This document shows positions 13,301-26,400 of a stretch of DNA of 64,000 nucleotides, piece by piece; within the stretch, counting starts at the first letter, position 1, and the number at the start of each line of letters is the position of its first letter. The notes under the pieces are model-generated. The model was not told where the DNA came from, made no database searches, and saw nothing but the letters and a program-made list of their open reading frames with translations. The stretch spans positions 16,802,733-16,866,732 of the forward strand of contig CP099839.1 in the NCBI GenBank assembly GCA_030062745.1, read 5' to 3'. The stretch is from Capitulum mitella (Eukaryota > Arthropoda > Thecostraca > Pollicipedomorpha > Pollicipedidae). A program made the translations under genes and the position numbers.

Positions 13301-16300
13301 TCGGTTTAAATCTGAAATTTAGAGCATGCTTTTTGAGCCGGAGGCCCAAAGGTCTTTTGATGTGAATATTGCATTCATTGGATGGTGTGATTAAGTCGAG
13401 ACTATTTACAATGCTGCCACGTTTACTAAAACTGCCATAGTTCTGCCTAAGCCTGTGTTCGTTACATTTCATCCAAGTTATGGCAAAAAGCGCAGCTTGT
13501 TTGAAAACTGACAGAAGTAGTAGCTGCATAACAAATTTGTAACAGTTACAAAAATGTCCTGCTAGTAGAGATGGATGGCATTAGATTACAGGACAGCAGG
13601 TTCTGGATTACAATCCCGTTATTTAGAAAAAGATATTTGCGTGTTTTTTAATATTTTGTATTGACATGTGCGACCTGAAAGCCGCGACCTGGACACCAGT
13701 CACTGCCCCGTGCGGCGTGGGAGTCGCCTGAAACCATTTAACTGAAGGCACTGTGCCACGGTGCCAGCCACGTTCGGTCGCCTAGTGCCGGAGATAATTC
13801 CCATAACAGCTGATGAAGGCGCCCGAGCACGTTGCGACATTAGCAGTAGGGTGTCTGAAAAAGAAATGATTTTGAAACAGCCAGGTGACTTTATCTGGAC
13901 CCAGAGCTAACAGAGTTAACTCAGTGAGTTGGTCCTCACTGTGGTCGAGGTACCCTAGCATGGGCAGCACCCGAGCCAATATCGAGACGGGCACAAGACG
14001 ATCACAAACTCCGAAACGATCCCACATTGGCGTTATTGCCACTGATAAGTGTTGGCCGTATCGGCTCGAGCTGTGAGTGACATTGGAGCAGAATGTAGAC
14101 GATCACCTGGAGTGCTGAGTTGACTATTATTATGTTGATGATTGACGATGATGATCCACGTGCCTTGAATATCACACAACATGGCTCTCCTTCACAAGTC
14201 ATGGGACCTGAAATGCAACGAGTCTGTCACAGGCGTAGACAACCAGTTACATCAGCTTTTATTTAAAGTGAACAGATTAACACAGATGGCACCTACACCA
14301 CACACATTGTGACTCATGGGACACTAGAGGTGGCAGACGGGAGGACTGCGCTATTATGTGTGATCTCTTTGGACCGTGAGTCCTTTTTCCTGCCCGACGT
14401 CTCTTGCGCAGAGTAGCTTGACCACGACGGGCGTCCAAAGCACTCGTCCTCTCAAGCGTTGCTGTTCCCCGAGGACGCCTGTGACGTTTAGATTTGAATG
14501 GTGGCTGCGGCTGGATTTTGGAATTCCAAAGAAGTTACAACTCTTGGGTTTCTGAAAGTGAAGGCTCCGAGGGAACCGAGCGAGTCGTGATCACTGGTGG
14601 GTCGGGGTGAGGTACCTCGGCCGTACCCCCAACCCCAATTAGGGAGGAGTAAGTATTTGTCCCCCCCAAAAAAGACGCATGGCTATTACTACACAGCCAG
14701 AGTTTGAAGTTGCTCGACACTCCGTACCCACTGCCAGCGTCTTCAACACCCCCCTCCCGGTCGCTGACCTACAATCCACGCCTAGCAAATTCCTGTTTAT
14801 CCCCCCTTCAAACAGAGCCGCTGGACCCGCCACTGGTCGTGATCCGTTCCATCCCTCGTACTTAAGTGATCGACATCAGCTGGGTATCTCTGGGCAGATG
14901 TGCCACCGCACCAGATGTGGCCTGCTCAGCCAACGCTAAGAGCCGCTGTGCGGTGATGTACGATAGGTCGTCATTTCTGCTCGTTGGGAAGCGGGTCAAC
15001 GTGACGATTATGTCGTCTGGACCGGACGCAAGGCCAGTCGTCATATTTCGACGCATGGTCCGTGCCAGCCAGCTCTTCCGCCGTTGTTGCGACAATGGCA
15101 CCGGACGTGGAGAAGCTGCCACCAGCGCTGCACGATGAGGTGCCACCGGTCAGTGCCTGAAGCACTGCACGGAGAGGAGTCACACCACCAGCACCGGACG
15201 TGGGGACACCGTTGTCGGCATTTGACAGTACTGAAAAGGACTGATACATTGCATGACAGGAATGGACCGGACTGAACCAGACCAGACTGGGCCGCAATGG
15301 ACCAGACCAGCACAGATCAGACCAATGAGCAGACTGGATGGGAGACAAAGCCAACCAGGAGGGGACAGGGTGGGGTGTAACAGGATCAGGCAAACAAGAA
15401 CATACCAGACCAGATCAGACCGGACCAAACCAGCCAGATCTAGCCGCCTGTCTTGTCTTGATCGGCATGTGATCAGTGGGGTTTAAATTAGTTTGGACAG
15501 GCATCAGGTAACATCTGTTGAGATCCAACACAAACTGCAAGTCAGGGGCAGCAGACTCACACACTCTAGGCAGCATTAGACGTTAGCTCTGTGGCAGTAC
15601 ATGGAAAGAAAGAAGGTAAAAATCGAGTTTGTTACCCATCCCCCATCTCCATAGAGGTTCCACAGCTACTGTGAGAAATAATATATTACGAAAGGTGTTG
15701 GCGATAACAACATTTGTCACGGAACAATCGGACTAACTGAAATGCAGCCTGGTCAAAAATATACATATTTTTGAAGTAACATCATGCATAGCATACTGAC
15801 AGGACATGCAGTGCCTGAGGGCACAGAAACATAATCTGGCCTGCTTGTTAAGTCTTCATCTGAGTCTGGCATGTTTGCTGCCTGTGAAGACAAAGCAGTA
15901 ATATTACACACAAAAAATCACTAAAAGGTACAGTTTGAAGACGTAAAAAGCAGGACACATTGTTTCTGGACTCAACAGTATGCAGGCAACCACATCAAGT
16001 TTCAGAAGAATTTATGTGCTAGAACACCGTAACATATGTGGATAGATAATTCAGCAATTTAAAACACTAATTCTCAAAATGCCTTCCCAGTTATGGCCGC
16101 GTGATACTTCAGACAGGCATGTTATTAATAATTACAGTTAAATCTAAAGTATTTATCTAGTTTTAAGTACACATCCTTATAAGAACTAAGATAATGCATA
16201 ACGTCAAAGGAATATAAGCACGTATGTGAGTCCGTGCCTCATCGAATGCAGGCCTCTACGACCTCGTACCTACCACGGTCAGACCACGAGATCACACGGA

Positions 16301-17841
16301 ACCCTTGCACACAATGGTGCGCTATTTTCCGCCCCTATTGCGCCATAATTGAACGCAGTGATTACTGGGCTCACAGCCCCAGCCACAAAAGACTGGCTAA
16401 TATTGTGCAGATACAAAATGTTCGAGCATCATCAGAAATGCGTTTCTGACAAGAATAAACAAGGAACAATAAGGCAGCTCAGTATAAACTGAGGAAAATC
16501 ACTTGGCAAGTTAACCTCTTCGGATTTACAGCAAGACAGGCTTGCTCAGTTTCACTCTGGTCGGTGTATGACGTGACGAGGGACGCCAGCACCAGATGAA
16601 GCATGAAAGCCGGTGCTGGAAGACATGATTGCCACTGCAGCGGCGGCCATATGTATGAACATGTGCGTGCCTAGGAGCCGTGTTCCATGAAAACTCCCAC
16701 TTCCCTGCCGTTCTTCATTGACTCACGTGAAAACTGGCGTAGTCTCATTTTTTCTGTGTGTCTGTGCCTGGACCTCGGTCACTTGGGGTACTTTTACTTT
16801 CTTCTCATATTTGACTTCAGCCCTTGCAGGGTTAGTTGAATATAAGACCGAGAGATTTCAAACCTCCGGGTCACAAGCCAGTGGGAGATCCCAAGGTTGC
16901 TGCTGACGGCGAGAACTGTTTCTTTCGAAGAAGAGCAGACATTTTCTCGGCGAACCTGACTTTGCCAGGACGTCAGATTTTGCAGCGCGCGTGCAATTTT
17001 GAGAGGACCTTACACAGGGAAATTCTAGATATACTCAGTGCTTTAAAATGTCTTAGAACAGGGGCGTTACAATGAATTGGGTTATTTGTCATACGGATTC
17101 GCCATCAGACCTCCGAACCCCTGCCCATCCAAAGATGCCATGATGGAGACAAAATTTTGTGGATCGTTGTAATTATATTCATCCGCGTGAAACATTAATT
17201 GGCATTCACATGCCCATTTTCTGGGTAATCCTCGTCTCCTTCCATGCTGTCCAGTGTCTGCCTTTTACTGCACGGCATGGCTGATAAGTTCGAGAACAGT
17301 TCGGATAGCTGCGAGACGAGCACGTGCGCATGGCCAGCAGTAGCGTCGTCAGAGGGAGTCAGAAGGGTCAACTGAACCCCTCAATTTTTGGAGACTTAGC
17401 TTAGCCAAAGGTTCCCAACGAACAGTTAACGATTATCACAAATGGTTGTTTAAAAAAAAACAGTTCAAAACTGAAAAGTAATGTATTTCTGAATTCAAAA
17501 TTTCTAAGTGTGTTATTTGATAGGTGCAACTCCCCCCCTGGTTAAAACAAAATGGTAAGAGTAGTACATATTGGACCTTTTTGTGCTAGCGTTGACCGCA
17601 CTCCGAACCCCCACACCGTTACGAAAATCCTGGCTATGCTGTTAATGACCAGTAAATTTATATTTCGGCGTTTAGTGAATCCGTTAAAATCTCATGGTTA
17701 ACGCTCATTCCATGACTCGTCTCAATGGTGGAATGATTGTACCCAAACTGCGAGAACAGAACCAGATCCTGTTAATGGTGGGACGATGCCCTCAGCTTCG
17801 TGATTTTGTAGCTTTGAGATCTAAGAAACTTGTTAATACAT
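10347..17841. other. Gene-free spacer
   Basis: Contains the second copy of the dispersed CATTTCCCTTTAAAACTGGC repeat (near 10.79 kb), a TGACGTCA site at 11541-11548, a CTGG/CCAGAC-rich degenerate repeat near 15.25-15.44 kb, and otherwise AT-rich DNA. Open frames at 10816-11349 (+), 13782-14042 (-) and 14862-15146 (-) have no recognisable homology or flanking splice pattern and are not called as genes. Confidence 0.55.
15245..15445. repeat. Degenerate ACCAGACCAGA-rich repeat
   Basis: Many variants of GGACCAGACCAGAC and GATCAGACC in about 200 bases. Low-complexity, probably decayed minisatellite DNA. Confidence 0.55.
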
Positions 17842-19056
17842 TTAACCCTATTCCCGGCAGGGGGGCGGAATCCGCCCTCCCCTCGGGTTTTTTGCTTGCC
17901 AATTCCAGGCTTTTCGACACAGCTTCACAAAACTTGGTGACTTTTCCTAGCTATTTTTTCTACGCGATGTGACAAAATTTCAAAATTCTACTTTGCTCAG
18001 GGGCGGAGCCAGGCAACGTTTTTGGGAGGCACCTCATGCCATTTTTGGCCATGTTGAGGGTGAAATGAAAATGTCTGCCAAAAACAGAGTTTTAAAGCTA
18101 GAACTTAAAATTTTACATAGATGTATAGCTAAATAGTTGGGAAATGTGCAGATATAATTTTATTATCTGAGGTTATTTTACAAGGTCAGGTCAAGGTCAA
18201 AAGTCAAAATTTGTTTTTTCGCTATAGTTTTGGCGACATTTTTTCAAATGCCAAACTCGGAATATATATGACGTAGAAAGGTGCCCTCTACTTGTGTACC
18301 AAGCTTCAGCTTGATATCAGGTCGGGTCACGGAGCTATGACCTAAAATGTCAGTGCGCGTTCCCTATATCGCAATAGCCATAAAATGAAATTTTTGAAAT
18401 AGAGTGAATTCAAATGATTGAAAACGTTTACAGATAATATTAAATGCCCACGAGATCATTCCAAGTGACCCCAAGGTCACTGAAGGTCATTTAAGGTCAA
18501 AGGTCACAAATTGATCTGAGAAACGTGTGACCGTGACAGTTCCTCCTTTTTCATGTCCCTGGCACCGCCTATGCTAACATTATACAAACATTGTAATGCG
18601 ATTTGTACTTCTTTAGTATAACATGACTAGCAGAAGCCAAAAAGGGTGTTTGCCTGTTTTGTTCATTCAGTTGTTAGAAAACTAATCCTCCTATTTTTGA
18701 AACCCTGTGAACGCCCATGAATTTTCTCGAAATTTCAGATTTGCGGACCCATGGTAAAAGCCCTATCCATAATCTCTCGATTCATGGCAGTTTCATCGAA
18801 ATCGGTCGATAAACAACAGGAGTTATAAGAAGTCCAAAAGTCCCCCATTTTGATATTTTTGCCCCCCTGTATCCACAAATTTCAAAATTTTGGAAATTTC
18901 CTTTTATAAAAATGTAGTTCACGTGACGGCAAATCGATTGCCGTTTGTTGCGATGAAATCGGACAAGTAGTTCTCGAGATCTCAGGGGGGGGGGCCGAAT
19001 CCGCCCCCCCTGCCGGCAATCGACCATACCATCTAGCCCTCCGGGAATAGGGTTAA
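17842..19056. mobile_element. TTAA-flanked non-autonomous element (piggyBac-type MITE), subfamily A copy 1
   Basis: A 1207-bp body between TTAA duplications, with exact 12-bp terminal inverted repeats CCCTATTCCCGG (17846) and CCGGGAATAGGG (19041-19052). Subterminal G-runs and C-runs with GGCGGA(A/T)TCCGCC follow, inverted at the two ends. There is no coding capacity. A nested block at about 18000-18575 starts GGGGCGGAGCCAGG and ends CCCTGGCACCGCC. The interior has AGGTCA clusters near 18.18 and 18.47-18.51 kb. The copy at 56.9-58.1 kb lies in the opposite orientation and is very similar along its whole length. Confidence 0.85.
18464..18511. promoter_or_regulatory. Cluster of AGGTCA nuclear-receptor half-sites in the TTAA element
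   Basis: Several AGGTCA half-sites in direct orientation, including AGGTCAaAGGTCA at 18494-18506. This is a perfect DR1, the layout bound by RXR/USP-HNF4-type receptors in animals. The same array is present in copy 2 (57463-57475, opposite strand). Binding is inference. Confidence 0.5.
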
Positions 19057-22000
19057 GGAATTAAAAAAAAAACAATAGTGTTTTCCGGTACGGTTTATCT
19101 AAAAACACATAATGTCAACAATGCCACTTAACTATGGGAAAAGGCCGCCGGGAGCTACAGACAAACACGCTTATGATGTTTTCAGAGGTATTCAGGAGCC
19201 CCGATGCAACTAGCAAACACAATTCTGTTGATATTCTCGTAAGTACTGTTTTTTCCGGTCTAGTTCTGGACTAGCTCTCTCTTTATCTCGACAGTTTTGA
19301 GCTGGAAGAAGTCGGACTCTCCAGAGCTATCACGGTGCTCAGACCGCCACAGCCGTAGCGTGCCGTCCAGACCTCGCTCGAACTCTACGGCCGGTGGGCG
19401 TGGCCTTAAACCATGCGATATCGGGCCGCGTCCCAGGCGGTGCTAATCTCACCGCCGGCTCGTCAGCTGGCTCGTGTTTTTAACCCTGGTCATGGCCGAC
19501 GAGCCCGCTGGGCAAAGGCTGCACCGACCAGATGGTATGCAAAGGTTTGCGGAAGTGAGCATGTACAGCTGGATCGCTGCCTGCGCCCCACCAGAATGGG
19601 GCGTTTGAAATCAGTTTCTGAGCGTTGGATACGGTTTTGTTGCTTTTTGCGCCCTGGCACCCCAAACAATTGTTCAGGAATCTTCCCCAGCCCTGCCTGC
19701 GAGGAAGGCTGAAGCAGCTGTGCACGACTGCTTGCGTGTTCCGCGTATAGTGTCAACGGACCATGTATGAGCATTATTCTTGAGATTTTCTTTTCACAGC
19801 CCTCTTGCGATGTTTCAGTTTGCAGAACCCGTTTTCGGAGAGATCAGCAAGCACCAGATGTGATGGCCGTGTTGGACGGAGTGTCGGCACTGGGCCTGCT
19901 GGCCGCAGAACAGCGGTATCCCTAACAAGGAGTGAACGTGCATTGATTAGATTGCTGAGTGTCGTTTTCAGTCTGCACCATAGTTTCCAGTTCTGCGCCT
20001 TACACGCGCAGCTGGCCAATTGGCGGCCGGCGCATTCTCATACCCATTCATCTCACACCCAGCTGTCGTGGCATGCGAGCATGCCGCAATAATCTCCATC
20101 TTTGAACGAGGTCGAGGTACTTGTTCTTGCCTTGCCTTGCTCCTTGCTAATACCCGCGGCCCCCGTAGCTAAAAGAAATCCCCGTCTTTTTCTTCGCCGA
20201 TTGCGTCCAAACCGTTCGCGATGGCACCACCAAACTTTCAGTACCTGCCAGGTTATCCATTTGATACTAGGATCTCGAAAAATTTCATATGGGTTGTATT
20301 TTGCCCAAATTAGGACCAAAATAATATCATGATGTCGGGCGCTTTTCGGCCCAATGTGTTGGCCGTGGTGCAATGAGCTTTTATTCGATGATTTAACCAT
20401 GCCTCAAGAAATACATAGCAAAACGCACATCGTCTTGTAGAGAACTGGACGTACAATCAAATGGTGTAAGTGGTCTGCCATTTCATTGATTAGATTTAGC
20501 AACAGAGAGCTAATAAGTTGACGGTCTAAAAATGTTACGGATTATGAAAATTATCCCACAACTGAGATCCAACGGAACCAAAGATCACGATCTTTTTCGG
20601 ACCATAACATCATTGCTTAGTTCTGAATGTAAAAGTATGAAACCATAATAATCAGACGAAAACCGTAGTGGCTATGGCCCTTCACACATCAGACGGACCG
20701 GCCTGTCGGCCATCGTCGGCCGGGTCGGGTGCCGCCAGGCGGTGGCGGGCGGCGCTGGCGCATTGCTGGTACTGTTCGTCGAACTGTTAACAATACGAGG
20801 CGTAAGGACCGTGCCGCGCGATGTGCATGTGGCCGTAAATTCAAACGGTGCAAGGAGAGAGGGAGAGGGCTGAATCTGATTAAGAAGCAGCAATGCCAGC
20901 GTATGAAAACAGGAAGCAGAAAGCAATGCCAGCGTCTGGCCATGACTGGCACTCATATGGTCACAACTTCACCACCGGAAGTTTGTGGGCTACTCCAGCA
21001 TAGCGCTTACTGTGCTTATGGCATAACGCAAGATTTGCCGAACTGTGATCTGTTGTTTGGTGCAGATTTTAAAGTTGCCGCTGAATTGATGTACTTCCTA
21101 GATCTTGTTAAAAACATCGCACATTTTTCGAGCATAAATTCCGACATTTTTCGACCTATGACGTGACGGGTGAATGCAAGAGGTTGCAGTTCCCATACTG
21201 AGGTGAGAAAGGCATGCCGTATGGATTCTCTTAGCTTCGAGATGCGATGAGGGGGTCGATTTCCCCCTCCCCGAATGCCGGGGGTGGCGGTCGATTTTAT
21301 CCCCCCCCCCAATGTTGGGGGTGGCAGAAAACTCCCGGCGGTGCCGAGATAAACTGGTAACGCTTTGTTCTAAATAGTTTGCCTAACAGCGAATGATTTA
21401 GAGGCCTAATTTTCTGGTGTCGAATCTAACGAACTATCGCAACGATGTTATGAATGGCAACGATAGCCAGGAAATAAACATGAATACCCCGACAGTCTTC
21501 AAACAACATGCAATCATTAGACACATTTTGACGTTTCAGAACGGCATGAAGTCGAAGATGATTTGAGCAATAAGCTGTAAACTCACTGGTCATCGATATC
21601 ACACACGATCTGTCTCTTGTAGGACTTAAATAACAAAAGCGTCAGACAGTTACTATTCCAGGTTGAAACCAGATACCAGATAGTTTTCTGTACATAGCAC
21701 ATTTTAGGGACTAGCTGATAAGTATGGACGCTCTGATGTAATATTAAACCTTACCGCGTGGCGAACCATTCCGTGGCCTCTCTGTGCTCCAAAATGCGTG
21801 TTGTTTTAATAATCTAACGTGTCTTAATCGGAAAGATTCTTGGGCCACATCGGTCACATTTCTGCTTTCCCATAAGTTGCGTCATCTCCTTGTTCACGAG
21901 CCAAAGCAGGAGCCTCGACGCGTCCCGTCGGAGTCCAGCGGCTGTGATACACACAGCGGCATTAAAACGTGCGCCGAGCCCGATCCGCGTTACGGAAAAC

Positions 22001-22675
22001 AGTTGGCAACGTGGGTCAAAACATTTCATGACCTCCAGCAGCAAGAAACATGTTAACACCAGGCCGTTTCAACATTGCACATATGTGTATTGTTTTCCAC
22101 GACACAACGTGAGCATGGCCACACATCTCGTCACCGCTGGTTGTGTAGGTCGACCTGGTAAACACTGGTGCGGAACAGGAAGCTCTAGAAATTCCCATGT
22201 CTTCCGAAGACACAAAGCCGTTACATAAGACAGTTAGGTATTCAATCGGTAAGTCGTGCAATGACGCATTCCGTATGCCGCCAGTGCAAGTGATTCGGAA
22301 AATGAGAAAAAACGTCCGACATACCACATTAATAACGCATTATTACCTATGGAAAGTGGGATGTACAAGCCAGGGCCCAATTCGGTAGCAAGTGACGCAG
22401 CGAAATCCTGGTCACTTGTTAATGACGTACACTGCTACGGGTTCCAAACAAGAATTACCAGAATATCAGCGTCCGAAATGGGTCCGTTGGTCGACAGCTT
22501 GGTTGTTCAGTCATACGCAAAACTTATTTCATGGCAGCCGGAAGACGAAGTGGCCTTCAGACTCGATCCCAAACCACCTGACACTGAATACGACTATTAC
22601 AAAAGACGTGCATTAGTAAACTTACATCGTAATCCCATTGCACTATGAGAGTTCTTTCCCATGGTGTCAGCTTAT
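19057..22675. other. Gene-free spacer beyond the TACC 3' end
   Basis: Mixed DNA without supportable coding sequence. The only notable structure is near 21.24-21.33 kb: alternating C-runs and G-runs with two GGGGGTGGC(G/A)G motifs that resemble the subterminal parts of the TTAA elements, but without TTAA-flanked ends. Confidence 0.5.
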
Positions 22676-22681
22676 TTTATT
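22676..22681 (-). terminator. Candidate AATAAA polyadenylation signal for TACC
   Basis: AATAAA on the minus strand (TTTATT at 22676-22681), about 580 bases past the TACC stop codon at 23263. It is the nearest canonical signal I found in the 3' direction. It would give a 3' UTR of about 0.6 kb. Chance occurrence is possible in this AT-rich stretch. Confidence 0.4.
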
Positions 22682-23262
22682 AGGTTATGTTTAGAAACTT
22701 AATTTGCATTCCCGGAGGAACGTTCTCGGCTGGTTTTACTTGAGACTTTCTATATTTTTCCTACGACATTTGACTCTGAACGTACCAGTTATTACCGAAC
22801 ACGGACATTACGCAGTCTGCAAAGTCCAGCTGGCATTAGCCACAGAAAAAATACATAACGCCAGTTGCGGTGTCAGCTGTCCGGAATGTTCAAACGCATG
22901 CCCACCAGCCGTAGACGAGGAGGCATGCGTCCATCAAATACACAGAAAACCTATCACAAGTGAACTTGGGCGGCGATCCTACAGCGCAAGATTCATTTCT
23001 GGTCCACGAAGAACAGAACAACTTGCGCGTGCTCTCTCCGTCAGTGCCCAATCAATGCTGCCGGTGCTCAAGCTTGCGATCCGCAATCCACGGAACCTTC
23101 ACGCAGAGCTTTCGATCAGGCACTTGGCACCTCACTTCCAGCCTCTGGCGCTAGCATCGCCATCTCTTGACTGAACATGCAAGCACGGTTTGACTATTGG
23201 CGACACAGATGTCCGCAGATGGAGCCAGCAGCGGGTAGCTTGTTAAACCCGAGCCGCCACCA

Positions 23263-23431
23263 TCACCGCGCGCCGCCCATCTTCTGTATCAACTCGTCGC
23301 AGATGGCCGTCACTTCCTGATTCTCCCTCTCCAGCTTGGTGGCCCTGTTCTCCGCCAGCTGGAGCCGCGCTGACATCCGCAGGTTCTCCGTCTCCTGCGA
23401 TTTCTGTTCTAACACCATGTCCGCTTGTAGC
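23263..23431 (-). CDS. TACC: TACC last coding exon (C-terminus)
   Basis: Encodes the final 56 residues. It starts LQADMVLEQK after a split arginine codon and ends ICDELIQKMGGAR followed by TGA at 23265-23263. The acceptor is a pyrimidine-rich tract with TTCAG just before 23431; entry is phase 2. The pattern of leucines and charged residues is a continuous heptad coiled coil. The last dozen residues closely match the C-terminal signature of TACC1/TACC3 (ICDELIAKMG-type). This is the strongest evidence for the family call. Confidence 0.92.
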
Positions 23432-26400
23432 CTGAAGGCAGAGGGAACGAATGATTACCCGCATTACAGACTGCACATATGGCCAGACGCTTAATTAATT
23501 CACGAAATCGGAAATCGATTCGACTCTGATTCACAGCCCATGACGGCGATGCTGATTCCGATTCTGACTCACGCTGGAAAACAAGGAATCGATTCGATTC
23601 TGATTCAAAGAACATTTTTAACTGCGCAGTATCGATTCCATTCACGATTTGATTCATAGTTCGATGTTAAGTCAAATGACAAAAACCGAGCCAGTCCGCG
23701 TTCTGCAATAAATACACTGGCCAAGTCCTGGGCCCTGTCTTATCTCAAGACCTGCTTGATATTATACGTCAAGGCAGGGACGTAGCCAGGGGGCATGGGG
23801 TCATGGCCCCCTGAGCCTACACTACACTACACCAGATATTAATCCATTTCGCCGGAATAAGGAAAAGTGATGATACATATGCTGCAAAAGTAAATATATG
23901 TTTTTCCAGTGCATTAAATATGAGGTTAATTGCATAAATTTGCCGTTTTTTCGTATAAATTTCCGTTGAAATTTGACCTTTGGGTCCCCCGAGAGAAATC
24001 CTGGCTACGTGCCTGCATTAGGGCCTGCCATATATTTCAGGGCAGCCTTATGAAATGGCGATAACGCGCCGTGATAAGCGATAAAAATGTCACACTGCAT
24101 GAAATTTTCATGCATGGCACAGAACACTGCACGAATTCAGTCCGCATTTAATGTCGAGAAATAAGAAAAAATCTCGGTAGTAAATACGCTGGTGTCTAGG
24201 GTCAAGGGTCATGATAAGAATGTCCACCAGCAGTCACCCACAAATAAGCCTTCTGACATTTACGTTTAACGAGACGTAACGACAACCAACGAAACAGTTC
24301 GTTTTGCATTGCATCATAACTGGAATTTTAGCTTGTTATTCTAGTTTAGTTCCCTGCTCTCCATCCCGACAGACCTCACAATTATTCTTTCAAATTCCGG
24401 TAATGAATGGTCTCATTTATTGGGTAAACCTAGTGTGCATTCAACTGAATCGGAATTTGGGAATCAGTTCACTGAATCAAATCCAACAGCTTTACGAATC
24501 AATTCGATTCTGATTCTTAAACCGAAAAGTGATTCTGATTCAAATTCGTTGAATAGGAAATCGATTCTGATTCAGTTTCACAGAGAGTTGCCAAATCAGG
24601 ACTGATTCCGATTCGATTTAAAATCGCTCACAAGTCTGCCTACGGCACAATGAAAATGGCATTCAAACAACGCAATGGAAAACCAACACAATCGGAAATC
24701 CAGATCACATGAAAACCACGACCGACAATTGACATGAATCAGAGTGGAAGCAATAGGATTAGCCACACCAGGTTTGATTCAAGGAACTACCACCCGGGTT
24801 TCTCGCAATTTTAATTAAAAATTATGGTAGTCATCGGACCTCGCTCATTTTCTGCACATTTCAAGTCAGATCTACATCTAAACAAAACGAGCCGTGCTAG
24901 GAGGAAGCACGAAATTAGGCCAAACGCGCCTTAAATGAAATATATTGGCCGTTCGTTTTCCACCAAAGTCGATAGGTCAACAGAGCAGAGCGTTTGCCCG
25001 GAATGTCAACAACAGATCGGCACGAGACAACTGAACGGTTAAGCTCGCGGCCACCGACCGTTGCATGGTCTCCTCGGCGTACTGCTGCAGCATGTCGTAG
25101 CGCTGCTGCTCCCGCGACACCTGCGCCAGCGCCTGCTCCAGCTCGACGGACACCAGGTCGCTGGTCTGCTTGTTCTCGGCCATCAGCGCTTTACTCTTCT
25201 CGTATTTCCTGCGACAGGACGAAGCGTGTCACCAGTAGAAAGAGACCATTCCCACGTGGCGCTGCAGTACGCAGGCGAAGCGAAGAATTCCGATTCTCCC
25301 GACTATTTCCAGGTTCTTTGGGTTCAGACCCTATAGATCTGTGCGCAACAAGACAAATGCTAAGCACAGCACTGTGTTAGTGGAGTAAAAGGAAAAAAGC
25401 ATTTGGCCCACTCACACATGCTTCTCGTTGTTGTGTTCTCAGCCGATCCACAATGGCGACGTAAATCCAGATAAAAAAACAAAGGCTTGAAGAATAGCCT
25501 ACTCCTGGGAACGACCACAAAGTGGAGACGACCACAGTACAGATCCCGGCCAACTGTGCAACTGTGAACGACGCCACAGCAAGGGCGCTCAAGATCGTCC
25601 ACAGGCGACCGCGGCGTCGGGCCAACCACCGGCTGGGGACGACCACACGGCCGGGAACAGCACTGGGCAGCACGGGAGCGCCGGGGACGCCCCGTGGCTG
25701 GGGACGACTCGGCGCGGCGGTCGGCTGCTGGCGTCCACTGACCGATGCAAGTCGGCGAACATGGTCTCGATGTTGGCCACCTCCTGTCGGGCCTCGTCCC
25801 GCTCGGCCGTGAGCCGCTGGGTCGTCTGCTCCAGCTGCGCCTCCATGCGACACCGGTCGGCGGCCAGACGGGCCAGAGCCTGCGTGTGCCGCTCGGCCAC
25901 CTGCAGGCCAGACAGCGGGATGCAGAGCGACATTACGAATCGTCATGAATCCGTATCCAACGTTTGGTTCAGATGACTGAGAGGGGTTCACCGCCAAAGG
26001 GGTGAATCAGATCCTTATCCATATACGTATCAGACGCCGTCAAATCATGGGTTTGAGAAATCGTTGCAAACAAAGTTCGTGATTACGCAGACATGTCCGA
26101 TTAACACTTCACACGGGATGACAAATAAAGGTAAAAAACACGCAGCTTCAACGAAAACTAAGACGTTGCCTAAGTCGTGCACATTGGAATAAAGGTGGAG
26201 TAGTTGGTGGTGAATCACATCGTTGTAGAACAATGAACACTGAGGGTGCGTGTTTCACCTGTCAATTTTTATGAGTCACACCCTCGTGCTACGGCGATGG
26301 TGTAATATAAAGTTGAAGTATGGAATACGAAGGCGATTAGATTTGATCCGATTCAAGACCGCCATATCCTCTGTCTTCGGACTGACCCTGTCTTAACTAT

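Noticed and set aside
13782-14042. Minus-strand frame with MAITPMWDRFGVCDRLVPVS
   Set aside because: Not recognised and isolated, without splice signals in agreeing phase.
14862-15146. Minus-strand frame ending LLALAEQATSGAVAHLPRDT
   Set aside because: The peptide looks plausible, but there is no acceptor/donor pair, no homology that I recognise and no neighbouring exon.
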